NCBI RefSeq assembly: GCF_000425265.1
Contig: NZ_AUDC01000019.1
Location: 1-64,000 of the forward strand
Reading direction: 5' to 3'
Source of the DNA: Maridesulfovibrio zosterae DSM 11974
Lineage (GTDB): Bacteria > Desulfobacterota > Desulfovibrionia > Desulfovibrionales > Desulfovibrionaceae
DNA length: 64,000 nucleotides
Shown: positions 7,676 to 17,151 of the stretch, one piece after another
Layout of the letters: each line of letters begins with the position of its first letter
Numbering within the stretch: the first letter of the stretch is position 1
Translations under genes and position numbers: made by a program
The notes under the pieces: model-generated
Told to the model about the DNA's origin: nothing
The model's database searches: none
Seen by the model: only the letters and a program-made list of their open reading frames with translations

Positions 7676-8638
7676 TTATTTACGATATTTATAAAAATCA
7701 GTCAGTTTATTAAGTGCTGCGTCCGGAGCTGATGCGTAGGGAATAAGTGGAAAGTTCAACTTTTCAATTTTATCGAGATAGTCAACATATTTAATTTTAT
7801 CAATATACTCTACGTCCAGAACTATTTTTCCTGCATCCGTAAGTTTTTTGCAGAGAGTCAGGCGGTAATCACGATCACTTTCACTGTGAATGTTGAAGAG
7901 CAGGCTTTCAAGTCCAACCATATTTATTGTTTTGAAATATATATCCTTATATTCTGGTGAACATGATTCAAAAACACCAAGTCCATTTTGCGGGCAGATT
8001 ATAAAGTTTTTACCAGCACTCTTGCGACAGTAGTCAGCAATTCTTTTGATGAGTTTCACCATGTCATCGGCAGTGTTTTGAACCTCCATCCCTTGTTCGT
8101 GCCAAAACCAGTATGCATCAACGATGTCGAGATAAACACCATCAAAACCTGCTTCAAGGATACTGTCAAGATAAGGCTGTAAGCATATTTCCCACCAATC
8201 TTCACGCCAGTATTTTACTTTGTAGTTTGCTGCCCAGTCTGGATTTTCTATGCCTAGAAAATGAGGCGGGTTATTTTTCCACTCTTTTTTCCAATAAAAT
8301 CTATATTCTTCAGCTTCGCCGATTGAGAAATAACAGAGTACCGTTTTGCTGAATTTATGTAGAACGGATATTTCTGATTGAGTAATCCTTTTTTGGTCGG
8401 ATCCATCTTTGGAGTAATCGGTTACGATAAGGTCATAGGGAGACTCAGCAAGTTGGGCAACTGATGGGTTTTGTAAAAGATATGCCCAGCTTGTAATTTT
8501 ATTAAGGGGAGAAGTTTTTCTGAAATCAACTTTTATTTTTTGTTTATCTACTTGTGAGTCTACCAATGAAGATGCTTTAGATGTGCATGCTGAAATTATT
8601 ACAAGCAATGCTAGAACGATAATTGTATTTGCTTTCAT
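7676..8638 (-). CDS. GH114/TM1410-type glycoside hydrolase-like lipoprotein
   Basis: 320-residue lipoprotein: signal peptide LALLVIISAC with the lipobox Cys about 18 residues in, then a TIM-barrel domain of the endo-alpha-1,4-polygalactosaminidase family (GH114, TM1410). Signs are ITSWAYLLQNP near the start, VLCYFSIGEAEEYR, and FDGVYLDIVDAY, which carries the conserved Asp. The start is set by an AGAAGA ribosome site and the lipoprotein signal; an upstream extension of the frame is unlikely. It diverges from the Pel cluster, whose polymer is rich in galactosamine, so a role in cutting Pel is a reasonable inference. Confidence 0.8.
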   Translation of the reverse strand: MKANTIIVLALLVIISACTSKASSLVDSQVDKQKIKVDFRKTSPLNKITSWAYLLQNPSVAQLAESPYDLIVTDYSKDGSDQKRITQSEISVLHKFSKTVLCYFSIGEAEEYRFYWKKEWKNNPPHFLGIENPDWAANYKVKYWREDWWEICLQPYLDSILEAGFDGVYLDIVDAYWFWHEQGMEVQNTADDMVKLIKRIADYCRKSAGKNFIICPQNGLGVFESCSPEYKDIYFKTINMVGLESLLFNIHSESDRDYRLTLCKKLTDAGKIVLDVEYIDKIKYVDYLDKIEKLNFPLIPYASAPDAALNKLTDFYKYRK

Positions 8639-8922
8639 ATTTTCTTCTGTTTTGGTCTGTTTAGACATCATAATAGTATGACATAGTTTAATGTTAAAAT
8701 GAATTAGCTGTTTATGTACCAAATATAAATGCAATATGTAAAATAATATTGAAAATACTTTTCATGATAACTTTTAGAGCGTATATATAAGTATATCACA
8801 GAATTAGAATGTTCTTTGGTTCCTGTTTTCTTGATTTGTTGTGTAAATATTAAATTAAGTTTGTATTTTAAATAGTTATTTAAAGTAGTTATTTTTATTT
8901 TTGGAATATTAAGGAGGGTCAC
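8639..8922. promoter_or_regulatory. divergent AT-rich spacer before the Pel cluster
   Basis: 284 bases between the divergent hydrolase lipoprotein and pelC. It is very AT-rich and must hold the promoters for both directions. I could not pick a convincing -10/-35 pair or a sigma-54 element. The only clear element is the AAGGAGG ribosome site at its right end for pelC. Confidence 0.5.
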
Positions 8923-9483
8923 GTGAAAAAATTTTCATTTATGGGTGTTTTTTTAATTATGATTTTGGCTGGGTGCTCCGGTACATATATGAAGGATTAC
9001 GTCCAGCCGAATGGTATTGCAAGTGAAGCACGTTTTGTTGCTGTTTTACCTTTGGTAAATCTTACCACTACACCTAATGCCGGACGTATCGTCAGTGAGT
9101 TGCTTTCAACTGAACTTTATTCATCCACTAAGTTTAAACTCATGGAATCAACCGATATGCTTAAGCGTGTTCGGGGTGATGAAGATGATCTTGATTTTGT
9201 AATGGATGATGTTGTTGCACAGAAAATGGGTAATAAGCTTGGCGTTGATACTGTTATCTATGGTTCTGTTTCCGAATACCAGTACAAGCGTGGTGTGAAC
9301 CAGAGTCCTACAGTTGGAATAAATTTGAGAATGATCGATGTTTCTTCCGGTAAAGTCCTTTGGGCTTCATCTTCATCACAAAGTGGAGGTTGCTTTTTCG
9401 GATGTACAGAATCTCTCAACAGTGTGGCACAGGATGTCTTGTCGAAGATGGTCGCAGCAATGTCAGCTGTTCCTGCGCAGTAG
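8923..9483 (+). CDS. pelC: PelC-like outer-membrane lipoprotein
   Basis: 186-residue lipoprotein: signal peptide ending in LAGC (Cys 19), then a compact domain with FVAVLPLVNLTTTPNAGRIVSELLSTEL and LGVDTVIYGSVSEYQY, as in the TolB/CsgG-like fold of PelC. PelC forms a ring below the PelB pore and helps guide the polymer through the outer membrane. The start is GTG with a full AAGGAGG ribosome site. It is the first gene of the Pel cluster. Assignment rests on fold motifs together with context. Confidence 0.8.
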   Translation: MKKFSFMGVFLIMILAGCSGTYMKDYVQPNGIASEARFVAVLPLVNLTTTPNAGRIVSELLSTELYSSTKFKLMESTDMLKRVRGDEDDLDFVMDDVVAQKMGNKLGVDTVIYGSVSEYQYKRGVNQSPTVGINLRMIDVSSGKVLWASSSSQSGGCFFGCTESLNSVAQDVLSKMVAAMSAVPAQ

Positions 9484-10322
9484 TTGCGCTTCTGGCCGTG
9501 ATTACTTTTACTTTGTTCGGATACAGGATTGCACTGGGTAAGAATCCTAATCAGGTTTCAGCTTGGGCGTGCTATTACGGTGATAAGGATAGGACAGCAC
9601 AGCTGACTGGTTTTGACCTCCTTATTTCTGATCCAAGGGGTCAAAACCCGGACCCTTTACGTGCTGGCGGAGTAAAAGTTCTCGTATACGTCAGTCTTGG
9701 AGAAATTACGGAGAATAGCCCTTATTATGGAGAAGCAAAGAAGCTAGGATTACTGGTTCGTCATAATAAGAACTGGAATTCTTGGGTAGTTGATGTGCGT
9801 CGTCCCGAGTGGCAGGCATTACTGTTAAACCACATTATTCCTGATGCCCTGTCTAACGGATATGATGGTCTTTTTTTTGATACTTTGGATTCTCCTATTG
9901 ATATGCAACGGCGTGACCCTGATAAATATAAAGGGACTGAGCGGAGTTGTGTCGAGTTAGTTAAAGATATTCGAAAAAAATATCCTGAATTATTGCTATG
10001 CCAAAATAGAGGGTTCGAGATTATTCGTCGCACCGCACCGTATCTCGATTATCTTTTGATTGAAGGTCTTAGTAGCAACATGCATTTATCGAGTGGTGTT
10101 CGAAGCGATGTATCAGACTCTGATCGTGAGTTCTTGATTGCAAAAGCTTTCGTGGCAATTGAGAAAAATCCTAAACTTGTTGTGTTGAGCCTTGATTATT
10201 CACCAATAGATGATGTGGATGCTATTAACAGGGCTTATGATTTTTCTCGAAAACAAGGATTTGTACCTTATGTCAGTACGCCGGATCTTAATGAAGTTTA
10301 TGTTCACGAGATTAATCCCTAA
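9402..10322 (+). CDS. pelA: PelA N-terminal-type glycoside hydrolase, separate gene
   Basis: Protein of about 306 residues: an N-terminal hydrophobic stretch (VVALLAVITFTLFGY) then a GH114/GH166-like barrel with VSAWACYYGD, VLVYVSLGEITENSPYY, YDGLFFDTLDS and LDYLLIEGLSSN, whose acidic residues correspond to the PelA hydrolase domain. In Pseudomonas this domain is fused to the deacetylase; here it is a separate gene. The start is uncertain. ATG 9402 overlaps pelC and has GGAGG 12 bases upstream; GTG 9498 is an alternative without a ribosome site. The end overlaps the next gene. Confidence 0.75.
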   Translation: MYRISQQCGTGCLVEDGRSNVSCSCAVVALLAVITFTLFGYRIALGKNPNQVSAWACYYGDKDRTAQLTGFDLLISDPRGQNPDPLRAGGVKVLVYVSLGEITENSPYYGEAKKLGLLVRHNKNWNSWVVDVRRPEWQALLLNHIIPDALSNGYDGLFFDTLDSPIDMQRRDPDKYKGTERSCVELVKDIRKKYPELLLCQNRGFEIIRRTAPYLDYLLIEGLSSNMHLSSGVRSDVSDSDREFLIAKAFVAIEKNPKLVVLSLDYSPIDDVDAINRAYDFSRKQGFVPYVSTPDLNEVYVHEINP

Positions 10323-12384
10323 TCTGTTAATTTTTTTGTTCATTACTGTGCTGGCTTTTCCAGCTGCCGCTGCACCCGTAAAGCGCAAGGTTTTAGTCTT
10401 GTATGTCAGCGATGGAGCTTTTCCTGCCCGTGAGAATTTTTTCATGGAAGGCTTTGCTCTGCCGTTAAATTATCTGGGCTTTATGTATCAACTTATAGAT
10501 TTTAACGATTTTGATTATCCTGACTCAACGGAGATGGAAAAATACGAGGCAATCTTAACTTCTTTTCCAGATGATAAAATGGCTGAGCCTGAAAAATTTC
10601 TCAAATGGCTTGCTGAACAACAAAAGTCAGGAAAAAAAATTATTATAATAGGTAGTCTGGGAGCATACACAAATTTAGAAAATGAAGTTGTTGATTCTGC
10701 TTTGATTAAAGAAATCTATTCTAATCTAGGGTTTTCATGGCAGGGAAATGCTACAAATGACCGTATGAAATTGAAGTATGCTGCAATTGATAATAAGTGG
10801 ATGAATTTTGAGAGAAAGTTACCTGTTTTTCCTTATTACTATGCGCAAGTAGTTCCTGTAAGTAACGCCACCAGCACTTGGGTTGCTGTAAGTGAGAATG
10901 GAAAGACTGCCAACGGCTCAGTTGTAGCAACTGGTCCCGGAGGAGGATTTGCTTTTAACGGATATATACGTTGGCAGGACCCTGTAAATTATCTGAAGCA
11001 ATGGTATCTTAACCCGTTTGAATTTTTAAGACAGTCGCTTGGTCTGCAGGGCATGCCTGCTTTTACACCTACTACGTTAAATGGATTGCGTGTTGCTTTT
11101 GCCCATATCGATGGCGACGGTTTTGCCGGATATACTGAGGTTGATAAGAATAAAAATTGTGGAGAAATCATTATGGAGCGCATTTTTGCGCGATATGATT
11201 TCCCTAATTCTGCATCTGTTATTGCCGGTGAAATTGACCCTGATGTGCGTGGAAGCATTGATAATGTAGAGCTTGCCCGCACTCTTTTCGATATGAAAAA
11301 TGTAGAACCTTCCTCTCATACCTATACACATCCTTTTGCATGGAATGCCAAACTTCGAGATTCTAAGGAATATGATCAGGATTTTATTGTCGGCCAGTAT
11401 GAAAAAACTGGATATAAATTTAATGCAAAATACGAGATAGTCGATTCCTGCAATTATATTTCTGAAAGTCTGGCTCCTGCGGAAAAACCATGCAGGGTGC
11501 TTTTCTGGTCAGGAATGTGTGATCCCACTTCTGAGCAAGTGGCAATTGCTGATAATGCAGGTCTCCTAAATCTTAATGGCGGGGATTCTGTTATGGATTC
11601 TCGCCGTAATTCCTATTTTGGAGTGTCTCCTCTTTATCTTGCTCTTGGGCAGTACAATCAGATTTTTACAGGTCAAGCCAATGAAAATATTTTAACTAAT
11701 CTTTGGACCGGCCCTTTTTTCGGTTTTAGAAATATTGTCGAAACTATGAAACGAACTGAATCTCCGCGGCGTGTTATGCCTATAGATATTTATTTCCATT
11801 TTTATAGCGGGGAAAAATTTTCATCTCTTCAGGCTTTGGAAGATGTTTATGAGTGGGTAATGAATCAGGATACGGCAAGGGTTTATGCTTCATCCTACAT
11901 TAAAATGGTGCGTGGATTTTTGACTGGCGTAATCAATAAAAATGATCCTGATCATTATACATTTAATGGTTATGGTGACTGTCTTTCTGTTAGAATTAAT
12001 AGTTTGAATAAAGTGCCTGATCTTGAGAGCTGCAGGAATGTAATTGGCTATGATATTCTGCCTGATGGCGTTTATATCCATCTTAAACCCGATACAAAAC
12101 AAGCTGAATTGGTTTTAACAGGTGATAACGGTGCAAATAGCAAGTATATTTATATTAAAAAAGCTTCAGGTTGGGTGCGAGATTTAACGCATACAGCTAA
12201 CGGTGTGCGATTTGTTTTTGAATGTTTCAGCAAGGGAAAGATCGTATTTGGAGGAGTTAATCCAGATCACAAATATAGAATTATCAGGCCTGATCACGCT
12301 GCTACTGAAGTAGGTAGTAACGGCCAAGGTATTTTAACTCTTAGAGATATAACTTCCGGGCCTGTGGAGATTGTCAAAATTTGA
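10291..12384 (+). CDS. pelA: PelA-type polysaccharide deacetylase
   Basis: About 697 residues with a signal peptide (LLIFLFITVLAFPAAAA). The first third resembles the flavodoxin/reductase-like part of PelA (VLVLYVSDGAFP, IIIIGSLGAYTN). The middle holds the CE18-type deacetylase: HIDGDGF gives the Asp pair and SSHTYTHPF gives the two metal-binding His. A beta-rich C-terminal region follows. PelA deacetylates Pel in the periplasm. ATG 10291 follows a GGAT element; ATG 10300 is possible. It overlaps the hydrolase gene by about 30 bp and the next gene by 4 bp. Confidence 0.85.
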   Translation: MKFMFTRLIPNLLIFLFITVLAFPAAAAPVKRKVLVLYVSDGAFPARENFFMEGFALPLNYLGFMYQLIDFNDFDYPDSTEMEKYEAILTSFPDDKMAEPEKFLKWLAEQQKSGKKIIIIGSLGAYTNLENEVVDSALIKEIYSNLGFSWQGNATNDRMKLKYAAIDNKWMNFERKLPVFPYYYAQVVPVSNATSTWVAVSENGKTANGSVVATGPGGGFAFNGYIRWQDPVNYLKQWYLNPFEFLRQSLGLQGMPAFTPTTLNGLRVAFAHIDGDGFAGYTEVDKNKNCGEIIMERIFARYDFPNSASVIAGEIDPDVRGSIDNVELARTLFDMKNVEPSSHTYTHPFAWNAKLRDSKEYDQDFIVGQYEKTGYKFNAKYEIVDSCNYISESLAPAEKPCRVLFWSGMCDPTSEQVAIADNAGLLNLNGGDSVMDSRRNSYFGVSPLYLALGQYNQIFTGQANENILTNLWTGPFFGFRNIVETMKRTESPRRVMPIDIYFHFYSGEKFSSLQALEDVYEWVMNQDTARVYASSYIKMVRGFLTGVINKNDPDHYTFNGYGDCLSVRINSLNKVPDLESCRNVIGYDILPDGVYIHLKPDTKQAELVLTGDNGANSKYIYIKKASGWVRDLTHTANGVRFVFECFSKGKIVFGGVNPDHKYRIIRPDHAATEVGSNGQGILTLRDITSGPVEIVKI

Positions 12385-15206
12385 ATATTAAGATTTGGCG
12401 GGTACTCTTTTTTGTACTCATCATAGTCGGTAGTACCGTACTTATATATCCCTTTCCAAGGGATATGGTTCCTCTGTATTTAAAAAATGGTGATATTCAA
12501 AAAGCTTCTGAAATTTTAACACGGCTGCTTGAAGAAGATCCTGATGATCTGGAACTTTTGAGTCTTGGTGCAGATGTATACACGTATCGAGGTTTACCGC
12601 GTAAGGCTATTGCTAGTCTTGAACGTTTGCTTAAGCACAAACCTGATAATAAAGAGGCTCTTGATAAGCTTGTACTGCTTTATGAATGGGATGTTATGCC
12701 TCAAGAAGCTATGCAAACATGGGAAAGGATTGCAAACATAAGGGTGAAAGAGTCTAACCCTCTTCAAAAGTTGGTCATGTACTATCGCTATTTTGGCATG
12801 TTGCCTGAGGAAGTAGCTGCAATTATCCGATTGAACAAGTTGCAGGGGGAAAAAAGTTTTATAAGTTTATTTTTGACTGAGTTACGTAAAACAGTAGATC
12901 TACTTGCAGTTGAGCATGAACAAGATCCTCAAAATCAGCACCTTAGTTACTTGATTCGGCAGATCTTTGTAGTAGGTGAGCAGTTTCGCAATGCTCTTGA
13001 ACAGAAAGATAAAATTAATCAGATTGAATATGTAACTTATGTTTTGGAAAATTTTGTTGCAATGGGGCGCTCTGCAGATGGTTACAATTATGCGCTGCGT
13101 ATGGACGAAGAAAATGGCAAATCTATTGTAAACCGTTTGAGGCTTGCAACTGTATTGGGATGGTTTCAGCAGTATGAGACTGCGTTGGCAATTCTTAATG
13201 ATCTTGAAAAAATTGTTCCAGATAACGTTGTCCTTGCAAAAGAGACAGTTGAATTGGCTCGTTCAGCCGGCCGTCTTGATTTGGCCGAAGCGGCTTTGGA
13301 GAAATTGGTTACACTTGAACCTGATAATGAGGAACATCATGCCAATCTAGGACAGATTTATATGGAGACCGGGAATCATCGTAAAGCGGTCACCATGTTT
13401 AGAAAGCTGGCCGCAAAGTTTAATAACTGGGTGAAATATGCACACGATATGTTGCGTGCAGCTTTGTACAGCTCTGATAAGCAGCTTATGGCAGAAGTCA
13501 TTTCAAATACTGCTGATGTTAATATTTCCGATTCTGAGTATCTGCGTACCAAGGCCGATGTTCTATTAAGTCTGGATCGGCCTCTTGAAGCCTACCCTGT
13601 TTTGAAAAGTATCACGGAAAGTAACGGTGCCACTGTAATAGATTACGAGAGGCTGGTCGATGCAGCCATTGCTTCAAAAGAGAAGAAATTGGTTACTGAT
13701 ACTATTGATATTGCACTTAAATTTAGTCCCGGAAACGTAAAATTGATGCGTAAGGCTGGCGAGGCATGGTTGGCTTCTGGGGACCCTGCTAAAGCGTATG
13801 AATTTTATCGTCAAGTTGCTAGCAAAGAAGTGCAGGAAACTGATATACTAAATATGATTCTTGCTGCTTCAGATACACAAAATTTAAAATTGACGCGTGA
13901 GGCAGCAAGATATGCAGAGAAGCTTGCACCAAAAAATATCAAGATTTTAGCACAGGCCGGAGAAGTGATGCTTTGGCTTAATGCTCCTAAAGACGCTTAT
14001 GCATATTATAAAAAAGCGGCACTTCTTAGTGGTGGAAATCTGGATTATGTGATGAAGCTTATTCAAACTGCTTCGTATACCGGAGATAAGACTATCTTTA
14101 AAGATGCTGCAGAAACTGCCGAGAAATTAAGGCCTTATGATGAACAGGTCGCGATGCTCGTCGCGGCAGTTTGGGATGCCGCAGGGGATAGTGCCAAGGC
14201 TCGTAACTTACTTGCCGCCTTTGCCAGTGTTGGAAGTAAAAATCTTGATATGCTTTTAAATTGGGCTGAATTTGCAGATAGAGCCGGTTTAAGTGAAGAG
14301 GCTTATCGTATCTACGAGCAGCTTTATGGCTTAGACTACAAAAGGAAAAAGGTTCGTAAAGAATTAGCGCGGCTTGCAGGATGGACAGACAGACCGCAGA
14401 TAGCTGCTAAATACTGGGGTGAAATGTCAGATGAAAAACCACATAATTTCAGCCTGGCTGTTCAAGCAGCAAAGGGATTTTCCGATTCAGCTGAGTATAA
14501 AAAGGCAGTTGTATATTATGAACGGGCCAGATCTCTTAGTCCTGATGATATTGAGTTAAAACTTGAACTGGCAAAAACATATGGCTTTGCAGATATGAAT
14601 GCTCAGCGAATTAAGCTTTTCAATGAACTTTATGAAGCAGGACATCTACCTGAATCTTATCGTATTGAACTTGCAAGAGCATTTATTGATGAGAAGAAGC
14701 CTGAAGCTGCTCTAGATATTCTTGAACCTTATGCCCGGTTGGATAAACTGCCTCGTTTTGAGGGGTTTTTGCTGGCCATAGCATTGCAGCAGGCAGGACG
14801 TGGATCTGAGGCTTCAGCTATTTATAAGAGGCTTGGAAAAGAGTATAGTACCGATGGTGTCTTTCTGGCTCGGCTTGGTGCGGAAGCTCTTTTTAATAAT
14901 TTTAATAGCGATGCCTATTCTTTGTTTGAGGCTGCACTTAAAGTTAACAAAGACAATCATACCGCTCTAAAGGGTATTGCTATTCTACTTGGTGAGCGTG
15001 AGCAGTATAACAGAGCTATTTCTAAGTTCAGATCTTATCTTAGATTGGTTCCAGATGATGCTGATGCCCGGTATCAGTTGGCAGAAATATATCGTCTTTT
15101 GGGGCGTGAAGCGAATGCTGACAGGGAGTTCAGGCGTGCTGAACGCATTATTAAGAGAAGAGATCGAAATGATACTCTCAAAGCTAATGCTAAACTTACT
15201 AAATAG
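12381..15206 (+). CDS. pelB: PelB N-terminal-type TPR scaffold, separate gene
   Basis: 941 residues. One membrane anchor at about 5-22, then almost entirely tetratricopeptide repeats (for example EDPDDLELLSLGADVY, HKPDNKEALDKLVLLYEW, LEPDNEEHHANLGQIYMETG, VPDDADARYQLAEIYRLLGR near the C-terminus). In PelB such repeats sit in the periplasm and hold PelA. The start is TTG in a 4-base overlap (TTGA) with the deacetylase stop. There is no C-terminal barrel in this protein; the barrel is in the next gene, so PelB is split here. Confidence 0.8.
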   Translation: MNIKIWRVLFFVLIIVGSTVLIYPFPRDMVPLYLKNGDIQKASEILTRLLEEDPDDLELLSLGADVYTYRGLPRKAIASLERLLKHKPDNKEALDKLVLLYEWDVMPQEAMQTWERIANIRVKESNPLQKLVMYYRYFGMLPEEVAAIIRLNKLQGEKSFISLFLTELRKTVDLLAVEHEQDPQNQHLSYLIRQIFVVGEQFRNALEQKDKINQIEYVTYVLENFVAMGRSADGYNYALRMDEENGKSIVNRLRLATVLGWFQQYETALAILNDLEKIVPDNVVLAKETVELARSAGRLDLAEAALEKLVTLEPDNEEHHANLGQIYMETGNHRKAVTMFRKLAAKFNNWVKYAHDMLRAALYSSDKQLMAEVISNTADVNISDSEYLRTKADVLLSLDRPLEAYPVLKSITESNGATVIDYERLVDAAIASKEKKLVTDTIDIALKFSPGNVKLMRKAGEAWLASGDPAKAYEFYRQVASKEVQETDILNMILAASDTQNLKLTREAARYAEKLAPKNIKILAQAGEVMLWLNAPKDAYAYYKKAALLSGGNLDYVMKLIQTASYTGDKTIFKDAAETAEKLRPYDEQVAMLVAAVWDAAGDSAKARNLLAAFASVGSKNLDMLLNWAEFADRAGLSEEAYRIYEQLYGLDYKRKKVRKELARLAGWTDRPQIAAKYWGEMSDEKPHNFSLAVQAAKGFSDSAEYKKAVVYYERARSLSPDDIELKLELAKTYGFADMNAQRIKLFNELYEAGHLPESYRIELARAFIDEKKPEAALDILEPYARLDKLPRFEGFLLAIALQQAGRGSEASAIYKRLGKEYSTDGVFLARLGAEALFNNFNSDAYSLFEAALKVNKDNHTALKGIAILLGEREQYNRAISKFRSYLRLVPDDADARYQLAEIYRLLGREANADREFRRAERIIKRRDRNDTLKANAKLTK

Positions 15207-15214
15207 GTTGTGAG

Positions 15215-17095
15215 TTGAAAAGAATATCTGCTTTTATACTTCTCGCACTGACTTTCGTGCTCACTTTGTCAGTCTTAAATCCTGAGCATTTATTTGCACA
15301 GGGGCAGAATACTGCACCTGTTGATAAAGGCGAAATCGTATGGACTGTGCGTGTAAGTTCATTTCTCAAAGCTGATAATGCATGGGATTTCATGTCTTAT
15401 CTTGAGGGGCTTGGATATTCTCCTACTTTAATTAGATTATTTGATTCAAAAGGGCGTTTGTGGAGAGTTGTACAGACTGGAGACTATCCTACCAAAAGCC
15501 AAGCCAATGTAGCCGCACAGTTGTTTAAAAAAAGAGTAGGTCTCGATTCTCAGGTTAAATATATTTCGTTAGCATTGCTGAAAGAGAGAAAGGCTATATC
15601 TCGCAATACACCATTGCCGGAAAATCCTGTTGAAGTGGTCAATCGTCCAGTGTCTACGGGAACAGGGAGTGGGGTAAAAACAAAACTAGATTCAGATCCA
15701 CTTCTTGGTAGTTCTGAGGATTTTTTTTATGAACTAGATCAGAAAGATGTACTTCGTGCAATTTCTAAAAGGCAACGTGATGTTATTTTGGCCAGGATCA
15801 TGATCCGCAGGGGCTATGTTGATAAGGGATTAAAACTTTATGTAAAGCTGCTGAAATTATATCCTGATGATTTTGATCTCCGCGAAGAATATATCGGTGC
15901 TCTGCTTGATAACGAGGATTTTGAAAGGGCTGCCGCCTTGCTTAATTCATGGCTTGAAGATGATCCAATCTCTTCCAGGGCATTAAGAGAGCTGGCCCGT
16001 TTAAAAATTTTAACGGGAGATTATAACCAGCAACAGGCTACGCTTGGATATTTGTTGCGCTTAAGACCCGGTGATACTGATTCTATTTCTGAAAGTGCGT
16101 ACGGAAGAGCTCAGGGTGGTGACTGGCTTGGCGCGATAACCAGTTTTTCAGAGCTTATCGACAAGGAACCGGATAATGTTGATGCCCGCATGTCACTTGA
16201 GGGACTGCTTATGCAGCGTAGGCCGCGTTTAGCTTTTGAACCCAGTGTTTATTTGCAGGCCAATGATACCATAACCACCACTATGGCAACTAGATTCTCC
16301 ATGCAGCTTGATAAGTTAACACGGGGCGAAATTTATTACGGAAATACTCAGATTTATCGTCCAGCTGGTGATGGCATCGAAAAAGTAGATAAGGATGTCA
16401 ATCAAGTTTCTTTTCTGTTCAAACGTGACCTTTCCAGAACATTTACCGGAGTGTTTGGCTTTGGCGCATATGATGGCACTGCTTCGGGCATATCTGCTGC
16501 TCTTGGATTTGATTGGCGGGTGCATGATTCCGGTGTCTTATCTGCAATAGTTGATTATAATAATCCATGGCTTGATGAGCCTTCTGCTGCAAATTATGAA
16601 GGGCGATATAACCAATTTTCAATGACTTATGATGGCTTCTATGATGATACATGGGGACTTTTCCTGAACGGGCAGATTCGTCAATACGTTGTTAACAGTG
16701 ACAGACTTTACGGAACAAAAGGTATTTTCAATTTTATTCTGACCCGTAGACTTTTGGTTGATCCTGATATTTTTGTCTCGTATTCGTACTACCGTTCTCA
16801 TTTCAAGTATGATGATGAGAACTATATCCCGTTCGACATAGTACAAAATGAAAGTATTCATACACTTAGTACAAGTTTCAGTAAGTCTTTGTGCGACACA
16901 GTATTTATTGAAGGATCAGGCGGAGTGCGGGCAGACGAGTTTAAGACCAGTTTAAGTTATTTTGGAGGACCTTCACTTCGTTTGAAACTTGGCCGGTTTG
17001 AATTTGATACGGGCTATGAATACAGCAGTGATTCCGGTTTGGCCGGGGGCGGTGAAACCCAGTTAATTCGTGGAGGTTTAAGCTATGTATTTTAG
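15215..17095 (+). CDS. pelB: PelB C-terminal-type outer-membrane porin with SPOR domain
   Basis: 626 residues starting at TTG (the nearby GTG runs into a stop). After a signal peptide ending in FAQ comes a SPOR-like domain (WTVRVSSFLKADNAW to about residue 115), then TPR repeats (about 190-330). The C-terminal 280 residues are alternating beta strands ending in GGLSYVF, with the terminal Phe expected of an outer-membrane barrel. This fits the PelB export pore. A SPOR domain, which binds denuded peptidoglycan, is not part of the classical PelB layout. Confidence 0.78.
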   Translation: MKRISAFILLALTFVLTLSVLNPEHLFAQGQNTAPVDKGEIVWTVRVSSFLKADNAWDFMSYLEGLGYSPTLIRLFDSKGRLWRVVQTGDYPTKSQANVAAQLFKKRVGLDSQVKYISLALLKERKAISRNTPLPENPVEVVNRPVSTGTGSGVKTKLDSDPLLGSSEDFFYELDQKDVLRAISKRQRDVILARIMIRRGYVDKGLKLYVKLLKLYPDDFDLREEYIGALLDNEDFERAAALLNSWLEDDPISSRALRELARLKILTGDYNQQQATLGYLLRLRPGDTDSISESAYGRAQGGDWLGAITSFSELIDKEPDNVDARMSLEGLLMQRRPRLAFEPSVYLQANDTITTTMATRFSMQLDKLTRGEIYYGNTQIYRPAGDGIEKVDKDVNQVSFLFKRDLSRTFTGVFGFGAYDGTASGISAALGFDWRVHDSGVLSAIVDYNNPWLDEPSAANYEGRYNQFSMTYDGFYDDTWGLFLNGQIRQYVVNSDRLYGTKGIFNFILTRRLLVDPDIFVSYSYYRSHFKYDDENYIPFDIVQNESIHTLSTSFSKSLCDTVFIEGSGGVRADEFKTSLSYFGGPSLRLKLGRFEFDTGYEYSSDSGLAGGGETQLIRGGLSYVF

Positions 17096-17151
17096 AGTGC
17101 TTCATGCCTATTTATTGAATCTTGCAACCTGTTCCATAAAAGGCGTTTTTA

